A DNA stretch of 64,000 nt, taken from the NCBI GenBank assembly GCA_037447335.1, contig JBBIGV010000005.1, positions 1 through 64,000 on the forward strand, in the 5' to 3' direction. The position numbers and the translations under genes were made by a program. The notes beneath the pieces are model-generated. The model ran no database searches. It saw only the letters and a list, made by a program, of their open reading frames with translations, and was not told the origin of the DNA. Origin of the DNA: JBBIGV01 sp037447335 (GTDB lineage Bacteria > Bacteroidota > Ignavibacteria > Ignavibacteriales > Ignavibacteriaceae). Shown here piece after piece: positions 1 to 7,831 of this stretch. How positions within the stretch are numbered: position 1 is the first letter of the stretch; every line of letters starts with the position of its first letter.

Positions 1-193
1 TCAGGATGATAGTTGAAATCTTAAATTTTAAAAAATCAATACTGTCTGGTTCTTTTAATCAATTGTAGCTGTAAGTAGTTTAATTAATTGGATGGATGAA
101 TTAAGAAAATAGTAAACCCTGCTCGAAAGAAGGAGCTCCCCACTGGCATTCCATTGGAAAAATTTCTTGTCTAACAGTGAAAAGCAATTTCTT

Positions 194-222
194 AAAATAA
201 TTTTGCGGAGAGGGAGAGATTC
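194..222. repeat. Partial copy of the tRNA-Ser 3' end
   Basis: This 29-bp stretch matches 280-308 at 27 of 29 positions. The matching part covers the 3' end of the adjacent tRNA-Ser gene (acceptor strand and part of the T arm) plus about 12 bp beyond it. The rest of the tRNA is missing, so this is a fragment. It could be the remnant of a tandem tRNA copy or of an attachment-site duplication left by an excised integrative element. The remainder of 1-291 holds no gene that I can support. Confidence 0.6.
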
Positions 223-291
223 TGCCATTGGCATTCCTTCAGAAGAACGCTCGGTTCAGCATTGCAGAACAACTACCCCAAAATAATTCTG

Positions 292-379
292 CGGAGAGGG
301 AGGGATTCGAACCCTCGGTGAAACTTAGTCCCACAACGGTTTTCGAGACCGCCCCGTTCAACCACTCCGGCACCTCTCC
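292..379 (-). tRNA. tRNA-Ser (anticodon CGA)
   Basis: Read on the minus strand, this is an 88-nt class II tRNA. The 7-bp acceptor stem pairs GGAGAGG with CCTCTCC. The anticodon CGA lies at 345-343, in the loop between CGGT and ACCG. There is a long variable arm, as expected for serine tRNAs, and a T loop of the form GGTTCGAATCC. The CCA end is not encoded, so it would be added after transcription. It reads the UCG codon. The gene lies 31 bp downstream of the ZIP transporter on the same strand. Confidence 0.95.
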
Positions 380-410
380 TCTGTTTTTTACTTTACTAAA
401 TTACTACTTT

Positions 411-1151
411 CTAATGGATTAATAATTGAACAAGATATATCAAAATTATTCCCGCTAACAGAGACGTGATAACAAGAGTTTTATGATTCTTTAATACTTC
501 ACCTAATACAGCATGAACTGCCAGGTATAAAAATCCGCCTGCAATATGCGCCATTACGAATGCCATCCAGAATGCAGGCAGCCCTTCTTTTAAAACATAT
601 AACCCGAATAACGCACCGAGCAACGTTGTCATTTCAACTATAATTACATAAAGAATTATTTTGCGTTTTCCATAGCCGGCACCGAACATCAGCGCAGCTA
701 ATGCAAGCCCTTCGGGAAATTTGTGCGCGGCAATTGCCGCAAATATTGAATGATCGCTTCCATGCGTATGCCCGCCGGCAGAAATTGCAGCCCCATCAAG
801 AAATGAGTGGAATGCTAATGCAGTAAATAGCGTTAAAAATATCTCTGAAAACTTTTTCGTTGTCTTTTCATCGAAGTGAGTTGCAGAACAAGCCGGACAT
901 ACATGCGAATAATATTTGCTTATTAACCAGAATACCAGATAACCTGAAAACATGCTTAATCCCAGTTCAACATAACCAAGCTCAACATAACTTTCCGGCA
1001 GGAAGGTGAAAGCCGCCGCGCCGAACAAAGCTCCGGCTGAAAAAGATATCAGTGCACAGAGTTTATCGTGGTTTAATTTGATTGTAAACGTTGCTAATGC
1101 ACCAATTACTGCGGATGCTATTACAATAAGCGACTTAACTATGATTTCCAT
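411..1151 (-). CDS. ZIP family metal transporter
   Basis: This 246-aa polytopic membrane protein probably imports Zn(II) or another divalent metal across the inner membrane. The two transport-site motifs of ZIP proteins are visible: HSFLDG at residues 115-120 and HKFPEG at 143-148. A His-rich stretch (HTHGSDH) lies between them. A CPAC pair at 85-88 sits in the cytoplasmic or loop segment before them and could bind metal. The length and eight or so hydrophobic segments fit bacterial ZupT-like proteins. The gene is monocistronic and divergent from recQ. The exact metal cannot be read from the sequence. Confidence 0.88.
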   Translation of the reverse strand: MEIIVKSLIVIASAVIGALATFTIKLNHDKLCALISFSAGALFGAAAFTFLPESYVELGYVELGLSMFSGYLVFWLISKYYSHVCPACSATHFDEKTTKKFSEIFLTLFTALAFHSFLDGAAISAGGHTHGSDHSIFAAIAAHKFPEGLALAALMFGAGYGKRKIILYVIIVEMTTLLGALFGLYVLKEGLPAFWMAFVMAHIAGGFLYLAVHAVLGEVLKNHKTLVITSLLAGIILIYLVQLLIH

Positions 1152-1341
1152 ATAAAAATATTTATTGAGGGTAGTGCAATGTATTAAAAAACTTCTTTAC
1201 AACGAAATACAGAGCGTGCTAACAGCACAATCACTTCTTCTGAATCACAAATTTTTCTTCTTCAAATAAAAGATCAGCTTAATTAAAGCAGATTTGCTAT
1301 GATATATTTATCTTTCGATGGAAATAATTTTAATTTGAGTT

Positions 1342-3954
1342 ATGACCCCCCTTGATGCACTTAAAAAATATTTTGGCTATGATTCTTTCAGACCGGGACA
1401 GGTAGAAATAATCGGTTCTATCCTGAACGGAAATAACGTACTTGCTGTTCTGCCTACAGGTGCTGGTAAATCACTTTGTTACCAGATACCCGCTTTGGTT
1501 TCACCGAATTTTTCTATTGTAATTTCCCCGCTAATTGCTTTAATGAAAGACCAGGTTGATAAACTGAATATTTCCGAAAATCATGCAGAGTTCATCAACA
1601 GCACAATGAGCTTTGGTGAAACAGAGGAAGTTTTCAGAAAGCTCAAAACTCACCGCATAAAATTATTATATGTTGCCCCTGAACGCCTCGAAAATACAGG
1701 CTTTGCCGAGAGAATCAAAGAGTTAAAACCCGAATTCATTTTTGTTGATGAGGCGCATTGCATAAGCGAGTGGGGACATAACTTCAGACCGAGTTATACA
1801 CGGATAAAAGATTTTATTGAATTTATCGGTGTTAAGAAAACAGCTGCGTTTACAGCTACAGCAACGCCTGAAGTTGTGAAGGATATTATAAGTCAGCTTA
1901 ACCTGAAAGATCCGCAGCTTTTTGTTCGCGGTTTTGAAAGAGAAAATATTTCAGTGAATGTTATCATTACAAAAAACAAGCGCGAAAAATGCCTTGAGCT
2001 GATCAAACACTATAAAACACCTGCGATCATTTATACTTCGTCACGAAAAAAAACTGAGGAAGCAGCAGAATATCTCATACTTAATCGCGTTAATTGTTCA
2101 TATTACCATGCAGGGCTTCCGGCAGAAGTGAGAAGAAAAATTCAGGATGATTTTATAAATGATAAAACGCCGGTTATTGCTGCAACTAATGCATTCGGGA
2201 TGGGTATTGATAAGAAGAATATCCGGCTTATAATTCATTTCAATATGCCGGGTACCATCGAAAATTACTACCAGGAAATCGGCAGAGCAGGCAGGGATGG
2301 GAAGGAGTCCGCTGCATTCCTTCTTTATGATGATTCTGATATAAATATTCATAACTACTTTTTATCCAATTCGCATCCTGATAAAGAGCTTATCCAAAGT
2401 GTTTACAATGCAATATGCGATTATGGAAGGGTTGCAGTTGGGAGTGGGCGGGATAAAGAGATACCTCTTAATATTGATTACATTGCCTCATATACACACC
2501 GCGAAATGAATCGGGGTCTTCTTTACAATATTATCAGCATTCTTGAATCCGGCGGCTACCTTCGAATGCAATCTCAGTTTGATAAAAGAGATTCTGTATT
2601 ACTGATTGCAGAAAAGACAAGGCTAAAGCAATTGATTGCTAAATCATCAAATGATATTCTTAAAATATTATTGATGCAATTCCTCAGAGAATACGGCAGT
2701 TCAGTTTTTACAGGTAAGAAAGATATTTCCGTTTCCGATCTTTCAAATCAGCTTGGTTACTCTCCCGAAGAGATTGACGAGGCTTTAATAATTCTGGATA
2801 ATCTCGGGCTGATCAGATTCGATAAAGCATTACAAAAAGATCAAGTTTACCTGAACGGGACCCGTGTGTCGGCAAATACGCTGAGGCTTGATTATAAAAA
2901 AATAAATGAAGGCTACCTGAATCAGCAGAAAAAACTTGACCAAATGGTTGAGTTTGTTTTTTCATCCGCGTGCCGGTTCAAATACATTCTTCAGTATTTC
3001 GGCGAAAATGTGAGCAGCTACAACTGCCTCAAATGCGATAACTGCACAACAGGGATACCACTGCCCGACTCAACTATTACTTATATCGGAGAACTTGCCT
3101 TAAGAACGGTTGATGAAAAAGGCGGTGCACTAAATGAAACTACAATCCGTAAAATATTAAAAGGAACAATGCCCGGTCGTGAGTATAAAAAATTAATTAC
3201 ATACGGAAGCTGTGCTAATTATAATGCGGGCGATCTTAATGTAGTTATTGATCATCTTCTTACTGCAGGATTATTGAAGAGAGATCGTAAAAATACACGA
3301 AGCCTCGTAATAACTGACAGCGGCTTCAAGCAAATACTTCCCATCGGGGATACACGCAGCAAGCTGAATGAAGGCTTCGGCTATGAAGTTAATCTTGAAC
3401 TGTTTAACCTTTTGCGGGAAGCACGGGCAGAGGCATCTAAAAAATTTATGCAGTCAGCTTTTCTTATTTGTCCTGATCATACATTACGAGACATTGCCGA
3501 GCGAAAGCCCAAAAACAGGTATGAGCTTCTTGCAGTAAAGGGATTTAATGAAAGAATGTTTAATAAGATCGGCGAACAGTTTCTCGAAATAATAAATGAA
3601 TTCCTGAGCGAAAAACAGGATAAGCAAACTGACAAAAAGCAAGTAAGCAAAATTCCGGCTAACCTGAATGAGACTCTGAATCTTCTCAAAAAAGAATACC
3701 CGTTGAAAGATATAGCATCGCTGAGAAATCTTTCTGAGGCTGTTATTTCAATGCAGATTGAATCTATTGTTGAGTATATGCCCAAAATTAATATATCATA
3801 TCTCTTCCCTGCCGGTCTTTATGATAAGATCACTAATGCTGCAAAGAAGGGATATTCAAATCTGAAGGAATTAAAATCGAAACTTCCGGATGAAGCAACT
3901 TATCCTTTGATACGCATTGCTGTTGCTAAATTAAAAGCTACTCAGTCTTCCTGA
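1342..3954 (+). CDS. recQ: ATP-dependent DNA helicase RecQ
   Basis: A superfamily 2 3'-5' DNA helicase for recombination and replication-fork repair. Walker A (TGAGKS) lies at residues 39-44 and the DEAH box at 136-139, followed by the RecQ aromatic-rich loop (HNFRPSY). Helicase motif VI (QEIGRAGRDG) is present. A four-Cys zinc module follows near residue 550, then the RQC winged helix. An HRDC-like domain lies around residues 690-755, and a helix-turn-helix segment near 780-870 resembles the extra C-terminal domain of many Bacteroidota RecQs. At 870 aa it is much longer than E. coli RecQ (about 610 aa), which this extra domain explains. The 3' end overlaps the convergent lipoprotein gene by 17 bp. 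Confidence 0.95.
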   Translation: MTPLDALKKYFGYDSFRPGQVEIIGSILNGNNVLAVLPTGAGKSLCYQIPALVSPNFSIVISPLIALMKDQVDKLNISENHAEFINSTMSFGETEEVFRKLKTHRIKLLYVAPERLENTGFAERIKELKPEFIFVDEAHCISEWGHNFRPSYTRIKDFIEFIGVKKTAAFTATATPEVVKDIISQLNLKDPQLFVRGFERENISVNVIITKNKREKCLELIKHYKTPAIIYTSSRKKTEEAAEYLILNRVNCSYYHAGLPAEVRRKIQDDFINDKTPVIAATNAFGMGIDKKNIRLIIHFNMPGTIENYYQEIGRAGRDGKESAAFLLYDDSDINIHNYFLSNSHPDKELIQSVYNAICDYGRVAVGSGRDKEIPLNIDYIASYTHREMNRGLLYNIISILESGGYLRMQSQFDKRDSVLLIAEKTRLKQLIAKSSNDILKILLMQFLREYGSSVFTGKKDISVSDLSNQLGYSPEEIDEALIILDNLGLIRFDKALQKDQVYLNGTRVSANTLRLDYKKINEGYLNQQKKLDQMVEFVFSSACRFKYILQYFGENVSSYNCLKCDNCTTGIPLPDSTITYIGELALRTVDEKGGALNETTIRKILKGTMPGREYKKLITYGSCANYNAGDLNVVIDHLLTAGLLKRDRKNTRSLVITDSGFKQILPIGDTRSKLNEGFGYEVNLELFNLLREARAEASKKFMQSAFLICPDHTLRDIAERKPKNRYELLAVKGFNERMFNKIGEQFLEIINEFLSEKQDKQTDKKQVSKIPANLNETLNLLKKEYPLKDIASLRNLSEAVISMQIESIVEYMPKINISYLFPAGLYDKITNAAKKGYSNLKELKSKLPDEATYPLIRIAVAKLKATQSS

Positions 3955-4249
3955 GCCCCTCTGCGTACTGCACTGCTTTCTCAAAAAATGCTTCCCATCG
4001 CTTTGGCTCATCATTATAGAAATCAATTGTTTTTTCATACTGCTCGGCGGTTATATTATGACGTGAAAAAATTTCTGACTTAATCTGCTCAATACTTTGG
4101 TCAGCAGCAGATGAGTCTTCTGCAATAACAAGATCAACATAAACCTGCACGAATTTATCTTCCTTAAGCGGGGGCTTTTTAGCGCAGTTAACTGATGTGG
4201 TTACAAAAAGTAATAAAGCAACGGGAATGAAAATTGTTTTTATCGACAT
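3938..4249 (-). CDS. Small DUF4296-like lipoprotein
   Basis: A 103-aa protein with an N-terminal hydrophobic segment ending in a Cys at about residue 23 (TTSVNCAKK), which fits a lipoprotein signal. The mature part contains a segment like FVQVYVDLVIAEDSS and a later stretch of helical, charged residues. This pattern recalls the DUF4296 family of Bacteroidota lipoproteins, whose function is not known. It starts directly after the rhomboid gene ends, so the two are probably cotranscribed, and it overlaps the end of recQ on the other strand. The family assignment comes from pattern recognition only. Confidence 0.65.
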   Translation of the reverse strand: MSIKTIFIPVALLLFVTTSVNCAKKPPLKEDKFVQVYVDLVIAEDSSAADQSIEQIKSEIFSRHNITAEQYEKTIDFYNDEPKRWEAFFEKAVQYAEGLRKTE

Positions 4250-5185
4250 TTATTCCTTGTTCATTTTCTTGCTTATCTCGAATAAAATCTTTTTTTCTCT
4301 TTCAGTAAGATTTTGATAGCCTGTCTGACTTATCTTATCAAGTATCCGGTCAAGCTCCTCCTGAGATACTCCCTCCTCACCTTTATCATCCTTAAGATCA
4401 TAATACTTTGCTTCCTGGATGTCTTCTCTTTTTGTACGGGAACCAAAACCTTTAAAAGGATTTGAAGAAGTGCTTCTCCTCGTTGGGTCTAACCCTAAAA
4501 ATTCTCTCAAAGAAACCGGCGTGCTCCTATCCATCATTAAATAGATGAAGCCGGCTAATGCACCGCCGAGATGTGCTAACCGTGCAACATTACCGGGATC
4601 ATTAAGCGCAAAAATATCCAAAAGTATAAGGAAAGTAATTAAATATTTTGCTTTAACCGGAATCAGAAACCAGAGGAAAATCATCCTGTTCGGAAAGAGA
4701 AGCGCGAACGCAGCCAGCAAACCGTAGATAGCCCCGGACGCACCAATCGTTGGCGCACCCGTTAAACCAAAAACCGGGGAAATAATTAAATGACATAATC
4801 CGGCAAAAACACCGCAAAGAAGATAAAAGTAAATGAACTTTTTCCCGCCCCACATATTTTCAATTTCCATTCCGAACATCCACAACACAAACATATTGAA
4901 AAGAATGTGAGTAAAGCCCCCGTGTAAAAATTGATAAGTTATTAATTGCCATGGATAAAAATTCCAGATGATCTGCTCAAACCCCATTCGTCCAGCAGTA
5001 AAACCTTCAAGTGGAATAAGGGCGAAGTATTTTATAATGATATCACTTACAAGCAGCCCGCTGGCAAGCTTTATATTATTACCAATCAGTTGCAGGAAAA
5101 ATACTACTCCATTAATTATTAATAAGTTCTTAATAACGGATGGAAAAAAGCTGAATCTACCGAAACCGGGTCTGTAACTGCTCAC
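4250..5185 (-). CDS. Rhomboid family intramembrane serine protease
   Basis: A 311-aa membrane protein with about six transmembrane helices and a soluble, charged C-terminal tail of about 85 residues. The catalytic Ser lies in GASG (S150) and the catalytic His in AHLGG (H205). The supporting HGGFTHILFN segment (H88 to N97) matches the rhomboid oxyanion/His region. Rhomboids cleave transmembrane substrates within the bilayer; the substrate here is unknown. It lies 18 bp downstream of pgk and abuts the small lipoprotein gene, so an operon pgk-rhomboid-lipoprotein is likely. Confidence 0.93.
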   Translation of the reverse strand: MSSYRPGFGRFSFFPSVIKNLLIINGVVFFLQLIGNNIKLASGLLVSDIIIKYFALIPLEGFTAGRMGFEQIIWNFYPWQLITYQFLHGGFTHILFNMFVLWMFGMEIENMWGGKKFIYFYLLCGVFAGLCHLIISPVFGLTGAPTIGASGAIYGLLAAFALLFPNRMIFLWFLIPVKAKYLITFLILLDIFALNDPGNVARLAHLGGALAGFIYLMMDRSTPVSLREFLGLDPTRRSTSSNPFKGFGSRTKREDIQEAKYYDLKDDKGEEGVSQEELDRILDKISQTGYQNLTEREKKILFEISKKMNKE

Positions 5186-5203
5186 AAAATTTCCTTTATG
5201 TTT

Positions 5204-6400
5204 TTATAAATCATTCAAAGAGGCAACACCCGGCAAGACTTTCCCTTCCAGAAATTCAAGTGACGCGCCTCCGCCTGTTGACACATGAGATACTTTATCT
5301 TCAAGACCTGCTTTAGTTATCGCAGCAGCCGAATCACCGCCGCCTATTACCGTAACTGCACCTTGTGCGGTTGCTTCAGACAGCGCAGATGCAATTGCAA
5401 ATGTACCTTTAGCAAAGCTATCCATTTCAAACACACCCATAGGACCGTTCCACACAATAGTTTTGGCACTGCGAATCTGATCACTGAACAATTTAATAGT
5501 TTCAGGTCCTATATCCAATCCCATTTTGTCTGATGAAATATTATCCACACCAACAATCTGAGAAGGCGAATCATCCTTAAACTCATCTGCAACTACAATA
5601 TCTACAGGAAGAAGCACTCTTATTCCTGATTTACTGAATTTATCAAGCAGTTCCTTAGCAAGCCCGATCTTTTCTTCTTCAAGCAGAGATTTCCCTATTT
5701 CTTTTCCCTGAGCTTTGAAGAAAGTGAATGCCATTCCTCCGCCGATTATTAATGTATCAACTTTATCAAGCAGGTTATTTATCACATCAATCTTGCCGGA
5801 AATTTTTGCACCGCCAAGAATTGCACAGTAAGGACGAACGGGATTTACAACAGCGCTGCCAAGATAGTCAAGTTCTTTCTTCATCAGATAGCCGGCAGCA
5901 GATACCGCAACAAATTTTGTAATTCCCTCTGTTGATGCGTGTGCACGATGCGCACTGCCGAATGCATCATTAATGTAAACATCAGCTAACCCGGCAAGTT
6001 TCTTTGCGAAAGCGCTGTCATTTTTTTCTTCTTCTTCATGAAATCTGAGGTTTTCAAGAAGAATTACATCACCATCTTTCATTGACGAGATAATAGAATT
6101 CACTTCATCGCCAATACAATCCGGGGCAAGAATAACATGCTTACCTAATAATTCTCCTAATCGTTCAGCAGCCGGTTTTAAGCTGTATTTCGGATTTGGC
6201 TTAGCTTTCGGTCTCCCAAGATGGCTCATCAGTATTGCTTTGCCGCCGCTCTGAATTATTTTTTTGATTGTAGGAAGTGATGCACGAATCCGGTTATCAT
6301 CTGTAATTTTCAGATTATCATCGAGCGGGACGTTGAAGTCAACCCGCACTAAAACTCTTTTATCTTTTAATTCGATATTGTCAATAGAAAGTTTATTCAT
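5204..6400 (-). CDS. pgk: Phosphoglycerate kinase
   Basis: A 398-aa cytosolic enzyme that transfers phosphate between 1,3-bisphosphoglycerate and ADP in glycolysis and gluconeogenesis. It begins with the typical segment KRVLVRVDFNVPL and contains the substrate-binding SHLGRPK, the ENLRFHEEEE motif and the C-terminal nucleotide site VTVIGGGDSAAA followed by VSTGGGASLEFLEG. The length is normal for bacterial Pgk. It lies 129 bp downstream of gap on the same strand, giving the common gap-pgk order. Confidence 0.98.
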   Translation of the reverse strand: MNKLSIDNIELKDKRVLVRVDFNVPLDDNLKITDDNRIRASLPTIKKIIQSGGKAILMSHLGRPKAKPNPKYSLKPAAERLGELLGKHVILAPDCIGDEVNSIISSMKDGDVILLENLRFHEEEEKNDSAFAKKLAGLADVYINDAFGSAHRAHASTEGITKFVAVSAAGYLMKKELDYLGSAVVNPVRPYCAILGGAKISGKIDVINNLLDKVDTLIIGGGMAFTFFKAQGKEIGKSLLEEEKIGLAKELLDKFSKSGIRVLLPVDIVVADEFKDDSPSQIVGVDNISSDKMGLDIGPETIKLFSDQIRSAKTIVWNGPMGVFEMDSFAKGTFAIASALSEATAQGAVTVIGGGDSAAAITKAGLEDKVSHVSTGGGASLEFLEGKVLPGVASLNDL

Positions 6401-6529
6401 AGTAAATTCTGAATTATGTTTTTTTTATAAGTAGTTATCCAGTTTATCAAAAAGTAATTAATTAAAAATATGAGGCAGACTGATAGCCTGCCCTGCTGAA
6501 AGATCATATTTGAAAATTGAATGGAATAA

Positions 6530-7588
6530 TTATTTCGCAGCCTTCATCATCAGATCAACAATGCGGCAGGAATAACCCCATTCATTATCATACCATGAGA
6601 TTATTTTGAAGAACCGTTTTTCATCTTTAAAGTTATTCTGAAGAGTAGCAAGCGAATCATAAACAGATGAGCGGTCATCTTTAATAAAATCAGTTGATAC
6701 AACTTCTTCTGTGCAGTAGCCAAGGTAACCTTTCATATATGTTTCAGAAGCTTTTTTCATCAACGAATCAATTTCGGCAATAGAAGTTTCTTTTACCGAA
6801 CGGAAAGTCAGGTCAACTGCTGATACGTTTGCAACCGGAACCCTGAAAGACATGCCGGTAAGTTTACCTTTAACATCAGGCAGCACTTCACCAACAGCCT
6901 TTGCAGCGCCGGTAGATGAGGGAATAATATTGATAGCGGCTGCTCTTCCGCCGCGCCAGTCTTTCTTTGAAGGACCATCAACTGTTTTTTGAGTTGCAGT
7001 ATAAGCGTGAATAGTCGTCATCAATCCGGTTTCGATACCTATGCCTTCTTTAAGAATAACATGAACAACCGGGGCTAAACAGTTTGTGGTGCACGATGCA
7101 TTCGAAATAATGTGGTGTTTTGCCGGATCATATTCATTATCATTAACTCCTAATACGAAAGTTTTTACATCACCTTTGCCCGGGGCGGAAATGATAACTT
7201 TTTTTGCACCTGCTTCAATATGCCCTTTTGCCTGATCTGAATGAGTAAATAAGCCGGTACATTCAATTACATAATCAACTCCAAGTTCTTTCCAGGGAAG
7301 CTGCTTTGGCTCTTTGGTAGCCATAATGCACCTGGTTTTATTTCCGTTTACAATGAACACATCGTCTGCTTCAAGTGAAGGATTGCTTTTTTCGGTGGTA
7401 ATCTGACCATTGTATTTTCCATGAACCGAATCATATTTCAACTGATAAGCAAAATATTTTGCATCTGTGCTGATATCAACAACTGCAACAACATCAATAT
7501 CTTTGCCTAATAAACCTCTTTCAGCCATAACCCTGTAAACCAATCTTCCGATTCTCCCGAACCCATTAATGCCTACTTTAACCGCCAT
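6530..7588 (-). CDS. gap: Glyceraldehyde-3-phosphate dehydrogenase, type I
   Basis: A 352-aa NAD(P)-dependent enzyme that forms 1,3-bisphosphoglycerate. The N-terminus has the Rossmann motif GINGFGRIGR at residues 7-16. The catalytic Cys is C166 in SNASCTTNC. The C-terminal WYDNEWGYS segment is intact. It is slightly longer than most bacterial type I enzymes (about 335 aa) because of small insertions in the N-terminal half. On the minus strand it is upstream of pgk and probably cotranscribed. Confidence 0.98.
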   Translation of the reverse strand: MAVKVGINGFGRIGRLVYRVMAERGLLGKDIDVVAVVDISTDAKYFAYQLKYDSVHGKYNGQITTEKSNPSLEADDVFIVNGNKTRCIMATKEPKQLPWKELGVDYVIECTGLFTHSDQAKGHIEAGAKKVIISAPGKGDVKTFVLGVNDNEYDPAKHHIISNASCTTNCLAPVVHVILKEGIGIETGLMTTIHAYTATQKTVDGPSKKDWRGGRAAAINIIPSSTGAAKAVGEVLPDVKGKLTGMSFRVPVANVSAVDLTFRSVKETSIAEIDSLMKKASETYMKGYLGYCTEEVVSTDFIKDDRSSVYDSLATLQNNFKDEKRFFKIISWYDNEWGYSCRIVDLMMKAAK

Positions 7589-7766
7589 AAAATATCTCCT
7601 TTATTTTAGATTTGAGTGATAAGTATATGTTATAATATCTGATACAAAGTTAGCAATTGAGGGTTTTAATATCAATTCAGAGAATGGTGTTTAACATCTA
7701 AAAACCAATTTCAGGTGCGGATAACCACAATCAGGTAAGAAAATCTTTGTTGATTTAAAGGATAGA

Positions 7767-7794
7767 CCTCCGCAGTATTGAATTACTGCGGAGG
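7767..7794. terminator. Hairpin downstream of the SdrD-like gene
   Basis: A perfect 11-bp stem (CCTCCGCAGTA with its complement) encloses a 6-nt loop. It lies 38 bp past the stop codon of the minus-strand gene that ends at 7832. The sequence after it on that strand has no strong T run, so it may be an mRNA 3'-end stabilising hairpin or an intergenic palindrome rather than a simple terminator. Confidence 0.45.
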
Positions 7795-7831
7795 CTATTG
7801 CTGTCTGCTGAGATGACAGGTATTAAGGAGG

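Noticed and set aside
228..422. Plus-strand open frame with EGFEPSVKLSPTTVFETAPF
   Set aside because: It is the antisense reading of the tRNA-Ser gene. This frame is a well-known false protein over serine tRNAs.
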